A DNA stretch of 64,000 nucleotides from Pseudomonas sp. DC1.2 (GTDB lineage Bacteria; Pseudomonadota; Gammaproteobacteria; Pseudomonadales; Pseudomonadaceae). Under the pieces are notes generated by a model. The model saw only the letters and a program-made list of their open reading frames with translations, was not told where the DNA came from and did not search any database. The translations under genes were made by a program, and so were the position numbers. Below are positions 25,541-35,213 of the stretch, in pieces; the stretch's first letter is position 1, and each line of letters starts with the position of its first letter. The stretch is taken from positions 5,362,001 to 5,426,000 of the forward strand of contig NZ_CP133782.1 of NCBI RefSeq assembly GCF_034351645.1, in the 5' to 3' direction.

Positions 25541-27006
25541 CAATCTATTCCTAACTGATTCCAGATGGCATCGATCCGTTGGGTAACGGCATCATCCTTG
25601 ACGATCACCCGGCCCCACTCGCGAGTGGTTTCGCCCGGCCATTTATGCGTGGCATCGAGCCCCATCTTCGAACCCAGGCCGGAGACCGGCGAGGCGAAGT
25701 CCAGGTAGTCGATCGGCGTGTTGTCGATCATCACCGTGTCGCGCTTGGGGTCCATGCGCGTGGTAATGGCCCAGATCACGTCGTTCCAGTCCCGTGCATT
25801 GATGTCGTCGTCAGTGACGATAACGAACTTGGTGTACATAAACTGTCGCAAAAACGACCAGACACCCAGCATTACCCGCTTCGCGTGGCCTGGATATGAC
25901 TTTTTCATGGTCACGATAGCCATGCGGTACGAGCAGCCCTCGGGCGGCAAGTAGAAATCGGTGATCTCCGGGAACTGCTTTTGCAGGATGGGCACGAACA
26001 CTTCGTTCAGCGCCACACCGAGGATCGCCGGCTCATCGGGCGGGCGGCCAGTGTAAGTGCTGTGATAGATCGGCTTGATCCGGTGGGTAATACGCTCGAC
26101 GGTGAACACCGGGAAGCTGTCCACTTCGTTGTAGTAACCGGTGTGATCACCGTAGGGACCTTCGTCGGCCATCTCGCCCGGATGAATCACCCCCTCCAGG
26201 ATGATTTCGGCCGTGGCCGGCACTTGCAGGTCGTTGCCGCGGCACTTCACCAATTCGGTGCGGTTACCGCGCAGCAGGCCGGCGAAGGCATATTCGGAGA
26301 GGCTATCCGGCACCGGCGTCACGGCGCCGAGAATGGTCGCGGGGTCGGCGCCCAGCGCCACGGACACTGGAAACGGCCGGCCTGGGTGCTTCTCGCACCA
26401 CTCGCGGTAGTCAAGCGCGCCGCCACGGTGGCTCAGCCAGCGCATGATGACCTTGTTGCGACCAATCACTTGCTGACGATAGATGCCGAGGTTCTGGCGA
26501 TCCTTGTTGGGGCCTTTGGTGACCGTCAGGCCCCAGGTAATCAGCGGACCAACGTCACCGGGCCAACAGGTTTGCACCGGCAACATCGCCAGATCGACGT
26601 CGTCGCCTTCGATAACGACCTCTTGGCAGACCGCGTCTTTGACCACTTTCGGTGCCATCGCAATGATTTTGCGAAAGATTGGCAGCTTGGACCAAGCGTC
26701 TTTCAGGCCCTTCGGCGGTTCGGGCTCTTTGAGGAACGCCAGCAGCTTGCCAATTTCACGCAGTTCGCTGACCGCCTCGGCGCCCATGCCCAGGGCCACC
26801 CGCTGGGGGGTGCCGAACAGGTTACCAAGTACCGGGATGTCGTACCCGGTCGGGTTCTCGAACAACAACGCCGGCCCTTTGGCCCGTAGCGTGCGATCAC
26901 AGACTTCGGTCATCTCCAGCACTGGAGAGACGGGAATCTGGATACGTTTCAACTCTCCGCGCTGCTCAAGCTGCTGCACGAAATCCCGAAGATCCTTGAA
27001 TTTCAT
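25540..27006 (-). CDS. ubiD: 3-octaprenyl-4-hydroxybenzoate carboxy-lyase
   Basis: A 488-residue prenylated-FMN-dependent decarboxylase of ubiquinone biosynthesis. [20 protein letters not shown], the cofactor/metal-site region ([18 protein letters not shown]), the [20 protein letters not shown] catalytic segment and the C-terminal [14 protein letters not shown] motif are all present, and length equals known Pseudomonas UbiD. The start is the ATG at 27006; the longer reading to 27018 adds MPPS. It is the first gene of an operon with the flavin reductase. Confidence 0.97.
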   Translation of the reverse strand: MKFKDLRDFVQQLEQRGELKRIQIPVSPVLEMTEVCDRTLRAKGPALLFENPTGYDIPVLGNLFGTPQRVALGMGAEAVSELREIGKLLAFLKEPEPPKGLKDAWSKLPIFRKIIAMAPKVVKDAVCQEVVIEGDDVDLAMLPVQTCWPGDVGPLITWGLTVTKGPNKDRQNLGIYRQQVIGRNKVIMRWLSHRGGALDYREWCEKHPGRPFPVSVALGADPATILGAVTPVPDSLSEYAFAGLLRGNRTELVKCRGNDLQVPATAEIILEGVIHPGEMADEGPYGDHTGYYNEVDSFPVFTVERITHRIKPIYHSTYTGRPPDEPAILGVALNEVFVPILQKQFPEITDFYLPPEGCSYRMAIVTMKKSYPGHAKRVMLGVWSFLRQFMYTKFVIVTDDDINARDWNDVIWAITTRMDPKRDTVMIDNTPIDYLDFASPVSGLGSKMGLDATHKWPGETTREWGRVIVKDDAVTQRIDAIWNQLGID

Positions 27007-27075
27007 TGACGGTGGCACCCTTAAATGAGGCGTACATCCTACCTGCTCTGCCGGCCGCTGGCAGCTTATCGCTGC

Positions 27076-29079
27076 TCACTTGGCCGCATTCACATTGCCA
27101 TTACCAAGCGCAGCCCTGGCTTGCAGCCTGATAAACAGCGGTTCGAGCGCCGGAGCAACGAATTGCGCACCGACCTCTGACAGGTGGTTGTCATCGGTGT
27201 ACAGCGAATGGCCGTCAAACTCGACGCGACAAAAGCCAGAGGCATCACACAGCCTTGGCGCCAGGTCTAGCACCGCAACGCCCCGATCGGCCGCTGCCAA
27301 CTGCGTAAACAACTGCCGGATAAAGGCTTGGCGCTTAAGGTGATCAGCCACCGCCATGCCCACATCCGTCGTCGGACGGTGCAACATCGCCAATCGACTG
27401 AGACGATAAGGCGGGTTGAACGGCTGCAACGGCGCTTCCTTGACCAGCCACACTCGATGCCCTGCGGAGCGCAGTTCCTGCACCCGGGCACGCAATCCTT
27501 CGGCCAGGCGCTGCTCGGCAGCGGCACGCTCGTAGCCACCGTCAGGTTTTTTCAAAGCATGCTCCAGATCGCCTTTGGCATCGCCGTAAAGATAGAGGCT
27601 CCAGCGCGCCACCAGCACCACGTCGCCCACTGACTGGGATCGCAAGGCATGTTCGACCCGCCGATTGAAACGGCTACACACCTGATCATATTCAAGGCCC
27701 GTCACGGGCAGGCAACCCGCCGAGCTGGCCAGCATCAGGCTGACACCATGCGCCTCAGCGCCCTCCTTCATGGCCGGAATCAACGCCATGGCATGACTGT
27801 CGCCCCAAACCAGCGCACTGGCCGACGGCAACGACGAAGCCCCGTAATAGCAAAACAGTTTGTCATCGGAAATGTTGTCATCCGTCAGGCACGCCAATTG
27901 TTCCGGCCGCCATTCACGACCCTTGGCGTACTGCAAAGCATCATCCGACAGGCGCCAGGGCAAGCCATCCGTCCAGCGCAAGGCTTGGCCTGCCAGACCG
28001 ACCAACACAATACCGACGCCAGCGGCGGCCAGCATCTGTGTGCGTCCGGCCAGCCATTTGCGCTCGCGAAACGGCGTCTCGATGAAGCGCCAAGACAAGT
28101 ACCCCAATACCAGACTGAGCAGAATCAAACCGCTGATATCGAGGGGCCTCAGCTCATCAACGCTGGCGTAACGGGCGAAAACAAACACCGGCCAATGCCA
28201 CAAATACCAAGAGTAGGAAATCAACCCAACCCCCACCAACACCCGACTGCTCAACAGCCGACGGATCAGGGTGTGTCGATGGCCGTTGGACCAGATCAGC
28301 GCGAGCACGCCCAACGTCGGCAACAACGCCGCAGCGCCTGGGAACGGCGTGCTTTTGTCGTAGCAAACGACGGCCAGCAAGATCGATGCCGCTCCAGCCA
28401 GGCTGACCCATTGCGCGGCAAACGGCGTCAGGCGCAGCTTACGTGCGGGCGCTACCGCCAGCAGGGCGCCGGCCAGCAATTCCCATGCACGCATCGGCAG
28501 CAGGAAAAACGCTTTTTCCGGGTGCTGCTCAACCGCCCAGACGCTGAGTCCGAACGACACCAGCAACACGCCGAACAACGCCAGGCGCCAATGCTTCAGA
28601 CGACTGGACAGTACCGCCAACAGCAAGGGAAAGACGATGTAGAACTGCTCTTCAACCGACAGCGACCACGTATGCAACAGGGGTTTCAGGTCGGAAGCGA
28701 CGTCGAAGTAGCCCTCTTGACGCATGAATAAGAGGTTGGACACGAACATGGCCTGATAGCGCACGGAGCGCCCCAGCTCCTCGTAGTCCTGGGGCGCCAG
28801 CAGGAACCAGCCCAACACCAGCACGGCGACGATCATCACAAACAGCGCTGGCAGAATCCGCCGGGCACGCCGCGCCCAGAAGTCAGAGAAGCGAAACCGT
28901 TCGGCCTGACGCTGGTTGTAGATGATCGAGGTGATCAGGTAGCCGGAAATGACAAAGAAAACATCCACGCCGACGAAGCCGCCGGTAAAGCCTGGAACAC
29001 CAAAATGAAACAACACCACGGCAATTACTGCGATTGCTCGAATGCCGTCGATATCCCTTCGGTAAGCAAGAGTGCTCAT
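27076..29079 (-). CDS. OafA/YrhL-type O-acyltransferase with SGNH domain
   Basis: A 667-residue integral membrane acyltransferase. The acyltransferase-3 domain (about residues 5-360, ten or more helices) starts YRRDIDGIRAIAVIAVVLFH and contains the SVEEQFYIVFPLL motif. A C-terminal periplasmic SGNH domain (about 410-655) shows VWGDSHAMALIPAM for the Ser block and TDDNHLSEVGAQFV for the Asp-His pair. Such enzymes acetylate O-antigen or other surface glycans. No LPS genes are adjacent, so the target is unknown. It lies between ubiD and rho on the minus strand. Confidence 0.92.
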   Translation of the reverse strand: MSTLAYRRDIDGIRAIAVIAVVLFHFGVPGFTGGFVGVDVFFVISGYLITSIIYNQRQAERFRFSDFWARRARRILPALFVMIVAVLVLGWFLLAPQDYEELGRSVRYQAMFVSNLLFMRQEGYFDVASDLKPLLHTWSLSVEEQFYIVFPLLLAVLSSRLKHWRLALFGVLLVSFGLSVWAVEQHPEKAFFLLPMRAWELLAGALLAVAPARKLRLTPFAAQWVSLAGAASILLAVVCYDKSTPFPGAAALLPTLGVLALIWSNGHRHTLIRRLLSSRVLVGVGLISYSWYLWHWPVFVFARYASVDELRPLDISGLILLSLVLGYLSWRFIETPFRERKWLAGRTQMLAAAGVGIVLVGLAGQALRWTDGLPWRLSDDALQYAKGREWRPEQLACLTDDNISDDKLFCYYGASSLPSASALVWGDSHAMALIPAMKEGAEAHGVSLMLASSAGCLPVTGLEYDQVCSRFNRRVEHALRSQSVGDVVLVARWSLYLYGDAKGDLEHALKKPDGGYERAAAEQRLAEGLRARVQELRSAGHRVWLVKEAPLQPFNPPYRLSRLAMLHRPTTDVGMAVADHLKRQAFIRQLFTQLAAADRGVAVLDLAPRLCDASGFCRVEFDGHSLYTDDNHLSEVGAQFVAPALEPLFIRLQARAALGNGNVNAAK

Positions 29080-29177
29080 AAACCGTCATACCAATCAGTA
29101 AAAATATTGGCGCGCGTGCGCCTTTTCGCTTTTTGTACTGACCAGTCGTTGTGAGAATCTTTCCTTTTTTTACAAAA

Positions 29178-29207
29178 AAAAATGGCGCCCCGAAGGACGC
29201 CATTTTT
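29178..29207 (-). terminator. Rho-independent terminator of rho
   Basis: AAAAATGGCG (29178-29187) pairs with CGCCATTTTT (29198-29207); the intervening CCCC/GG can extend the stem. Read on the minus strand the hairpin is followed by a run of more than eight T. It lies 18 bases past the rho stop codon. Confidence 0.88.
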
Positions 29208-29224
29208 AGCGACTAAAAGCCGTC

Positions 29225-30484
29225 TTACTTACGCTTCATCGACAAGAAGAACTCGTCGTTGGTCTTGGTCTGCTTCAGCTTGTCGATCAAGAACTCGATA
29301 GCCGCGACTTCGTCCATCGGGTGCAGCAGCTTGCGCAGGATCCACATGCGCTGCAACTCGTCGTCAGCGGTCAGCAACTCTTCACGGCGGGTGCCGGAAC
29401 GGTTGATGTTGATCGCCGGGAACACGCGCTTTTCAGCGATCTTGCGATCCAGAGGCAGCTCCATGTTGCCGGTGCCTTTGAACTCTTCGTAGATCACTTC
29501 ATCCATCTTCGAGCCGGTTTCAACCAGCGCGGTAGCGATGATGGTCAGCGAGCCGCCTTCTTCGATGTTCCGAGCGGCGCCGAAGAAACGTTTCGGTTTC
29601 TCCAAAGCATGGGCATCGACACCACCGGTGAGCACTTTGCCGGAGCTAGGGATCACGGTGTTGTAGGCACGGGCCAGACGAGTGATGGAGTCGAGCAGAA
29701 TCACCACGTCTTTTTTGTGTTCGACCAGGCGTTTGGCCTTCTCGATCACCATTTCAGCAACCTGCACGTGGCGGGTTGGCGGCTCATCAAACGTCGAGGC
29801 AACCACTTCGCCGCGCACGGTGCGCTGCATTTCGGTTACTTCTTCTGGACGCTCGTCGATCAGCAGCACGATCAGATGAACTTCAGGGTTGTTTCGCGCA
29901 ATGTTCGCCGCGATGTTCTGCAACATGATCGTCTTACCCGCTTTGGGCGGGGCAACGATCAGACCGCGCTGGCCTTTGCCGATCGGAGCGCACAGGTCGA
30001 TGACACGACCGGTCAAGTCTTCGGTGGAACCGTTGCCGGCTTCCATCTTCATGCGCACAGTCGGGAACAGCGGGGTCAGGTTCTCGAAGAGAATCTTGTT
30101 TTTCGCGTTCTCGGGGCGATCGTAGTTGATCGTATCGACCTTGAGCAGCGCGAAATAACGCTCGCCTTCCTTTGGAGGGCGAATCTTGCCAACGATGGTG
30201 TCACCAGTGCGCAAGTTGAAGCGACGGATCTGGCTCGGCGAGACGTAGATATCGTCTGGGCCGGCGAGATAGGACGCATCAGCGGAGCGGAGGAAGCCGA
30301 AGCCGTCCTGGAGGATCTCCAGCACGCCATCACCGGAAATTTCCTCGCCGCTTTTAGCGTGCTTTTTGAGCAGGGAGAAAATCACGTCCTGCTTGCGCGA
30401 ACGGGCCATATTTTCTATGCCCATCTGTTCGGCCAATTCGAGCAGTTCGGTAATCGGCTTTTGCTTGAGTTCAGTCAGATTCAT
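29225..30484 (-). CDS. rho: Transcription termination factor Rho
   Basis: A 419-residue hexameric RNA helicase. The N-terminal domain begins [20 protein letters not shown], followed by the RNA-binding cold-shock-like fold ([17 protein letters not shown]). Walker A is [15 protein letters not shown] and the [10 protein letters not shown] loop follows. The Q/R-loop region and C-terminal EFFLSMKRK are complete. Expression is likely autogenous through the structured, C-rich leader just upstream. Confidence 0.99.
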   Translation of the reverse strand: MNLTELKQKPITELLELAEQMGIENMARSRKQDVIFSLLKKHAKSGEEISGDGVLEILQDGFGFLRSADASYLAGPDDIYVSPSQIRRFNLRTGDTIVGKIRPPKEGERYFALLKVDTINYDRPENAKNKILFENLTPLFPTVRMKMEAGNGSTEDLTGRVIDLCAPIGKGQRGLIVAPPKAGKTIMLQNIAANIARNNPEVHLIVLLIDERPEEVTEMQRTVRGEVVASTFDEPPTRHVQVAEMVIEKAKRLVEHKKDVVILLDSITRLARAYNTVIPSSGKVLTGGVDAHALEKPKRFFGAARNIEEGGSLTIIATALVETGSKMDEVIYEEFKGTGNMELPLDRKIAEKRVFPAININRSGTRREELLTADDELQRMWILRKLLHPMDEVAAIEFLIDKLKQTKTNDEFFLSMKRK

Positions 30485-30610
30485 ATAGGAATGACGTAAT
30501 CATTTATGGAGGGGGGGGAATTAAGCTTTTGGCTTAATGAGGCCGCGCCGCAGAGAAGGCGACAGGATCGCGTACTTATTCGAAAAGGAGTGCGTCGGCG
30601 ACGGCTAGCA
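30485..30610 (-). promoter_or_regulatory. rho mRNA leader, likely Pseudomon-Rho type element
   Basis: The 5' leader of rho contains a perfect hairpin ATTAAGC/GCTTAAT (30520-30538) followed, on the minus strand, by an uninterrupted run of C (about 30510-30518) before the start codon. Another GC-rich pairable region lies near 30540-30560. A conserved structured RNA upstream of rho, called the Pseudomon-Rho motif, has been described in pseudomonads, and this is the matching position. A C-rich unpaired tract is also a natural Rho-loading site, fitting autoregulation. Boundaries are approximate. Confidence 0.5.
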
Positions 30611-30682
30611 GGGGGCAGTGGAGAAACCAGTGCGGGGCCGAATGTATCACCTGAGTTTCGGAGCGTCTAGCCCTGAATAACG

Positions 30683-30713
30683 AAAAAGCCCCGCAATTTT
30701 GCGAGGCTTTTTT
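30683..30713 (-). terminator. Rho-independent terminator of trxA
   Basis: AAAAAGCCCCGC and GCGAGGCTTTTTT (30683-30694 with 30701-30713) form a stem with one mismatch and an AATTTT loop. On the minus strand it ends in a T run, 22 bases past the trxA stop. Confidence 0.82.
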
Positions 30714-30734
30714 AAAGATGCTTTACCGCGACGC

Positions 30735-31064
30735 TTAGATGTTGGCGTCGAGGAAGGCAGCCAGTTGCGACTTGGACAGTGCGCCGACCTTGGTGGCTTC
30801 GACGTTGCCGTTCTTGAACAGCATCAGCGTCGGGATACCACGCACGCCATGCTTGGCAGGGGTTTCCTGGTTTTCGTCGATGTTCAGCTTGGCAATAGTC
30901 AGCTTGCCTTTGTAGGTTTCAGCGATTTCGTCCAGAACAGGAGCGATCATTTTGCAAGGGCCGCACCATTCAGCCCAGTAGTCGACCAGTACAGCGCCTT
31001 CGGCCTTGAGTACGTCGGCCTCGAAGCTAGCGTCGCTAACGTGTTTGATAAGATCGCTGCTCAT
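30735..31064 (-). CDS. trxA: Thioredoxin
   Basis: A 109-residue thioredoxin with the redox motif WCGPC (Cys34 and Cys37) in [20 protein letters not shown], and the cis-proline loop [12 protein letters not shown]. It reduces cytoplasmic disulfides, ribonucleotide reductase among others. It is upstream of rho on the same strand but carries its own terminator, as in most gammaproteobacteria where trxA-rho order is conserved. Confidence 0.98.
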   Translation of the reverse strand: MSSDLIKHVSDASFEADVLKAEGAVLVDYWAEWCGPCKMIAPVLDEIAETYKGKLTIAKLNIDENQETPAKHGVRGIPTLMLFKNGNVEATKVGALSKSQLAAFLDANI

Positions 31065-31184
31065 GGAAGTCTCCAGATTGTAAGCAAAAAAACGTCGCCC
31101 ATCATAGCCGCCCTTCCCTCGTTCAGGAAGCTGCAGATGATTGAGTCTCGCTATGGTAGGCCATGAGTCTGGGTATAGCTCAAG

Positions 31185-31892
31185 TCACGAGACAGCGGGA
31201 GCGACGAACGCAATTCCGGTGCGCAGCGCAGCATTGCGCACATGCTCCTGCATTGCCTTCTGTGCCGCACCGGACGCCCGTCGAGCCAGTGCGCGGAGGA
31301 TTTTACGGTGTTCCTGCCAGGTTTCCATGGCCCGTTCGGCCCGGATGAACGGTAGCTTCTGGCTCTCTAAAAAAATGTCGGCGCTGGCAGTCAGAATGCT
31401 CAGCATCGCCTGATTGCCGCTGGCCAGCAGAATGCGCCGGTGAAATTCGAAGTCGAGCCGCGCGGCGGCGTCAAAGTCGCAGGCCTTTAGCTCATTGCGC
31501 ATCGCTGCGACGTTGTCCTCGAGTGCGTCAAGCTCATGGGTGCTCAGGGTCACAGCAGCGAGCCCGGCGGCAAAGCCTTCCAGGGCATAGCGCAGTTGAA
31601 AGATGTCCAGCGGTGAGGCCTGGGCAGCGAACGGCCAACTCGCGGCAGCGTCACCTCGCGACAAGTCCATCGGCGACTGCACGAACACACCCTTGCCTGG
31701 CTGAATGCTGATCACGCCGAGCGCACTCAGGGACGACAACGCCTCTCGGAGCGATGCCCGACTGACGCCCAATTGCACCGCCAGATCCCGTTGCGAAGGC
31801 AAGGCGTCCCCCGGCCCGAAGCCGTGCTCGGTGATCAACTTGCGGATAGCTTGTAGTGCCACTTCAGGTACGGCACGCGAAATCGAGTTCAT
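31185..31892 (-). CDS. GntR-family regulator, FadR subfamily
   Basis: A 235-residue regulator. The winged HTH (about residues 8-75) contains PGDALPSQRDLAVQLGVSRA and SLREALSSLSALGVISI. An all-helical FCD ligand domain (about 90-215) includes ARLDFEFHRRILLASGNQAM with metal-site His. It is divergent from an amino-acid ABC transporter operon across a 256-base gap and probably controls it in response to an amino or organic acid. No operator could be defined by eye. Confidence 0.88.
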   Translation of the reverse strand: MNSISRAVPEVALQAIRKLITEHGFGPGDALPSQRDLAVQLGVSRASLREALSSLSALGVISIQPGKGVFVQSPMDLSRGDAAASWPFAAQASPLDIFQLRYALEGFAAGLAAVTLSTHELDALEDNVAAMRNELKACDFDAAARLDFEFHRRILLASGNQAMLSILTASADIFLESQKLPFIRAERAMETWQEHRKILRALARRASGAAQKAMQEHVRNAALRTGIAFVAPAVS

Positions 31893-32148
31893 GATTTTTC
31901 AGACGAACCAGGCCAATGAGCGGCTAGTTGTAAAGCTATTCGCGAAGCCCGGCAAGTCGTGCCCCATGCGGGTTCGGCCCGTTTCGTGAATGCGCCATGA
32001 AGGTGCAAGACAGCGCCCAACTGTTCAGACCAGTAAGACCGAAAAAAACCAGCGAAACCGTGGCCTGTCACCCGCGAAATCCGATGTTGGCATGGCACAT
32101 GCTCTGTCGAACCGTAGAAATCACTTCTCGCCGATTCGGAGATTTGCC

Positions 32149-32934
32149 ATGACCCTGCGTTACCGCGCCCTCCTCGCCGCCCTGTTTGCCAGCCTGATGC
32201 TGAGCCAGGCATCCGCCCACGCTGACGGCCTGGAGGATGTGGTCAAACGCGGCGTCCTCAAGGTCGCCGTGCCTCAGGACTTCCCGCCCTTCGGCTCGGT
32301 CGGCCCGGACATGAAGCCTCGCGGCCTGGACATCGACACCGCCCAACTGCTGGCCGATCAACTCAAGGTCAAACTTGAGCTGACTCCGGTCAACAGCACC
32401 AACCGTATCCCGTTCTTGACCACCGGCAAGGTCGATCTGGTGATTTCAAGCCTGGGTAAAAACCCCGAGCGCGAGAAAGTCATCGATTTTTCCAGCGCCT
32501 ACGCGCCGTTCTACCTTGCCGTATTTGGCCCTCCAGACGCTGCCATCAACAGCCTCGACGACCTCAAGGGCAAAACCATCAGCGTCACCCGTGGCGCCAT
32601 CGAAGACATCGAACTGACCAAAGTCGCCCCACAGGGCGTGACCATCAAGCGCTTTGAAGACAATAACTCGACCATCGCCGCCTACCTGGCCGGGCAAGTT
32701 GATTTGATCGCCAGCGGCAACGTGGTGATGGTGACCATCAGCGAACGCAACCCGAAACGCATTCCAGCGTTGAAAGTGAAGCTCAAGGACTCGCCGGTCT
32801 ATGTCGGCGTGAACAAAAACGAGCCCGCGTTGCTGAGCAAGGTCAATCAGATCCTCGCCACGGCCAAAACCGATGGCGCGCTGGAGAAAAACTCCCTGAC
32901 CTGGCTCAAAGAACCGCTGCCGGCTGATCTCTGA
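32149..32934 (+). CDS. Polar amino-acid ABC transporter, substrate-binding protein
   Basis: A 261-residue periplasmic protein of the solute-binding family 3. It has a signal peptide (MTLRYRALLAALFASLMLSQ...), then VLKVAVPQDFPPFG, GLDIDTAQLLADQL, and the ligand-binding VDLVISSLGKNPEREKVIDFS, where family members carry the substrate-binding Thr/Arg. ATG 32149 is the only start giving a proper signal peptide. First gene of a four-gene transporter operon. The exact amino acid cannot be inferred. Confidence 0.9.
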   Translation: MTLRYRALLAALFASLMLSQASAHADGLEDVVKRGVLKVAVPQDFPPFGSVGPDMKPRGLDIDTAQLLADQLKVKLELTPVNSTNRIPFLTTGKVDLVISSLGKNPEREKVIDFSSAYAPFYLAVFGPPDAAINSLDDLKGKTISVTRGAIEDIELTKVAPQGVTIKRFEDNNSTIAAYLAGQVDLIASGNVVMVTISERNPKRIPALKVKLKDSPVYVGVNKNEPALLSKVNQILATAKTDGALEKNSLTWLKEPLPADL

Positions 32935-32955
32935 TCAGCACCGGGGAGACTCCAT

Positions 32956-33624
32956 ATGGCTTATCAGTTCGACTTTATCCCGGTGTTGCAAAACACCGAC
33001 CTGTTGCTGCGCGGTGCGCTGTTCACGCTTGAACTGACGGCCATCGGCACCGTGTTCGGGGTGGGCCTGGGCATCGTCGGGGCGCTGGTGCGGGCATGGA
33101 ATATTCGTCCGTTCTCCGCGATATTCGGGGTCTACGTCGAGTTGATTCGCAACACACCGTTTTTGGTGCAGTTGTTTTTCATCTTCTTCGGGCTGCCGTC
33201 CCTGGGCCTGCAAATATCTGAATGGCAGGCGGCGGTGTTGGCAATGGTGATCAACCTCGGCGCGTATTCGACCGAGATTATTCGCGCTGGCATCCAGGCG
33301 ATCCCCAAGGGCCAATTGGAAGCCGCAGCCGCGCTGGCGATGACCCGCTTCGAAGCCTTCCGCCACGTGGTCTTGCTGCCGGCACTGGGCAAAGTCTGGC
33401 CGGCCCTGAGCAGCCAGATCATCATCGTCATGCTCGGCTCCGCCGTTTGTTCGCAGATCGCCACCGAAGAGCTGAGCTTTGCTGCCAACTTCATTCAGTC
33501 GCGCAACTTCCGCGCCTTTGAAACCTACACCCTGACCACCCTGATCTACCTGTGCATGGCGCTGCTCATCCGCCAATTGCTGAACTGGGTTGGCCGTCGC
33601 TACATCGCAAGGAGCCGCCAATGA
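32956..33624 (+). CDS. Amino-acid ABC transporter permease 1
   Basis: A 222-residue HisM/HisQ-family permease with about five helices and the EAA loop LEAAAALAMTRFEAFRHVVL followed by LPALGKVWPALSSQ. The YVELIRNTPFLVQLFFIFFG segment is diagnostic. A GGGGAG site precedes the start. It overlaps the second permease gene by 4 bases and forms a heterodimer with it. Confidence 0.92.
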   Translation: MAYQFDFIPVLQNTDLLLRGALFTLELTAIGTVFGVGLGIVGALVRAWNIRPFSAIFGVYVELIRNTPFLVQLFFIFFGLPSLGLQISEWQAAVLAMVINLGAYSTEIIRAGIQAIPKGQLEAAAALAMTRFEAFRHVVLLPALGKVWPALSSQIIIVMLGSAVCSQIATEELSFAANFIQSRNFRAFETYTLTTLIYLCMALLIRQLLNWVGRRYIARSRQ

Positions 33625-34271
33625 GCGATTTCACCTTCTGGGACATCGTGCGCAACTTGCTGACAGGGTTGCAATGGACGCTGGCGCTGTCGCTGGTGGC
33701 GTTTATCGGCGGCGGTGTCATCGGCTTGCTGGTGATGGTCATGCGCATTTCAAAAAAGGCCCTGCCGCGCAACGTCGCCCGGACCTACATCGAGCTGTTT
33801 CAAGGCACGCCCCTGTTGATGCAGCTGTTTTTAGTGTTCTTCGGCGTCGCGCTGGCCGGCGTGGACATTTCGCCCTGGATGGCAGCGGCCATTGCCTTGA
33901 CGCTGTTCACCAGCGCCTATCTGGCGGAGATCTGGCGCGGTTGCGTCGAGTCGATCCCCGATGGCCAGTGGGAAGCCTCGTCCAGCCTGGCACTTAACCC
34001 GCTGGAGCAGTTGCGCTACGTCATTCTGCCGCAAGCCTTGCGCATTGCCGTGGCGCCGACCGTGGGTTTCTCCGTGCAGGTGGTCAAAGGCACCGCCGTC
34101 ACATCGATCATCGGCTTTACCGAACTGACCAAGACCGGCGGAATGCTCGCCAACGCCACCTTCGAGCCCTTCATGGTCTACGGCCTGGTGGCCCTCGGTT
34201 ACTTTTTGCTGTGCTACCCACTGTCCGTCAGTGCGCGCTACCTGGAAAGGAGACTGCATGCCTCTGCTTAG
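33621..34271 (+). CDS. Amino-acid ABC transporter permease 2
   Basis: A 216-residue permease of the same family. It has TYIELFQGTPLLMQLFLVFFG and the EAA loop WEASSSLALNPLEQLRYVIL followed by PQALRIAVAP. ATG 33621 overlaps the preceding stop (ATGA) and follows an AAGGAG site inside the upstream gene. Its own stop lies 14 bases inside the downstream ATPase gene, giving a fully overlapping operon. Confidence 0.92.
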   Translation: MSDFTFWDIVRNLLTGLQWTLALSLVAFIGGGVIGLLVMVMRISKKALPRNVARTYIELFQGTPLLMQLFLVFFGVALAGVDISPWMAAAIALTLFTSAYLAEIWRGCVESIPDGQWEASSSLALNPLEQLRYVILPQALRIAVAPTVGFSVQVVKGTAVTSIIGFTELTKTGGMLANATFEPFMVYGLVALGYFLLCYPLSVSARYLERRLHASA

Positions 34272-34995
34272 AATTTCTGCCCTGCATAAATATTACGGCG
34301 ACCATCATGTACTCAAAGGCATCGACCTGAGCGTCGAGGAAGGCCAGGTGGTGGCGATCATCGGACGCAGTGGCTCGGGCAAATCGACCCTGCTGCGCAC
34401 GCTCAATGGTCTGGAATCGATCAACGACGGGGTGATCGAAGTCGACGGCGAATACCTCGACGCCGCCCGTGCCGATCTGCGCAGCCTGCGGCAGAAAGTC
34501 GGGATGGTGTTTCAGCAGTTCAACCTGTTCCCGCACCTGACCGTGGGCGAGAACGTGATGCTCGCCCCGCAGGTGGTGCAGAAAGTACCCAAGGCCAAAG
34601 CCGCCGAACTGGCGCGGCAGATGTTGGAGCGGGTCGGGCTCGGGGAAAAATTCGACGCGTTCCCGGATCGCCTGTCCGGCGGCCAGCAACAACGGGTGGC
34701 GATTGCGCGGGCGTTGGCGATGTCGCCCAAGGTGTTGTTGTGCGATGAAATCACCTCGGCACTGGACCCGGAATTGGTCAACGAAGTGCTGAGCGTGGTT
34801 CGACAACTGGCCAAAGAAGGGATGACGCTGATCATGGTCACCCACGAAATGCGCTTTGCCCGGGAGGTGGGGGACAAGTTGGTGTTCATGCATCAAGGCA
34901 AAGTGCATGAGGTGGGTGACCCGAAGATTCTGTTCGCGAATCCGCAGACGGTGGAGTTGGCGAATTTCATCGGGACAGTAGAAGCGACGGGCTGA
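34258..34995 (+). CDS. Amino-acid ABC transporter ATP-binding protein
   Basis: A 245-residue ATPase of the GlnQ/HisP class. Walker A is GRSGSGKSTLLR, Q-loop MVFQQFNLFPHLTV, signature LSGGQQQRVAIARAL, Walker B VLLCDEITSALDPE and H-loop MVTHEMRFAREVGD. ATG 34258 after an AAAGGAGA site is chosen over a 34231 start. It completes a binding protein, two permeases and ATPase transporter. The set lies between trxA and ppx, which are close neighbours in P. aeruginosa as recalled. Confidence 0.94.
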   Translation: MPLLRISALHKYYGDHHVLKGIDLSVEEGQVVAIIGRSGSGKSTLLRTLNGLESINDGVIEVDGEYLDAARADLRSLRQKVGMVFQQFNLFPHLTVGENVMLAPQVVQKVPKAKAAELARQMLERVGLGEKFDAFPDRLSGGQQQRVAIARALAMSPKVLLCDEITSALDPELVNEVLSVVRQLAKEGMTLIMVTHEMRFAREVGDKLVFMHQGKVHEVGDPKILFANPQTVELANFIGTVEATG

Positions 34996-35073
34996 AAGAT
35001 TTTCAGCGCCAGTCAGGCTCGCTCACATATTGGTTTGGCGTCGCCCACAACCATAAGGGCGTTACTGAACCGT

Positions 35074-35093
35074 GCGAGGGCGAGCTTGCTCGC
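35074..35093. repeat. Single REP palindrome
   Basis: GCGAGGGCGAGCTTGCTCGC, a typical fluorescens REP core, lies in the 218-base gap between the transporter operon and ppx. Confidence 0.75.
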
Positions 35094-35213
35094 AATTGAG
35101 CGCGCAGCGGTCACCCGCATTCCTGCGCTATATCAACGCTTTAGACACTGCGCGTTGGCGGAAGCGTTTGATCGTGGCACGATGTCGGGGTTATCGACCG
35201 AGACCCCCTGACC

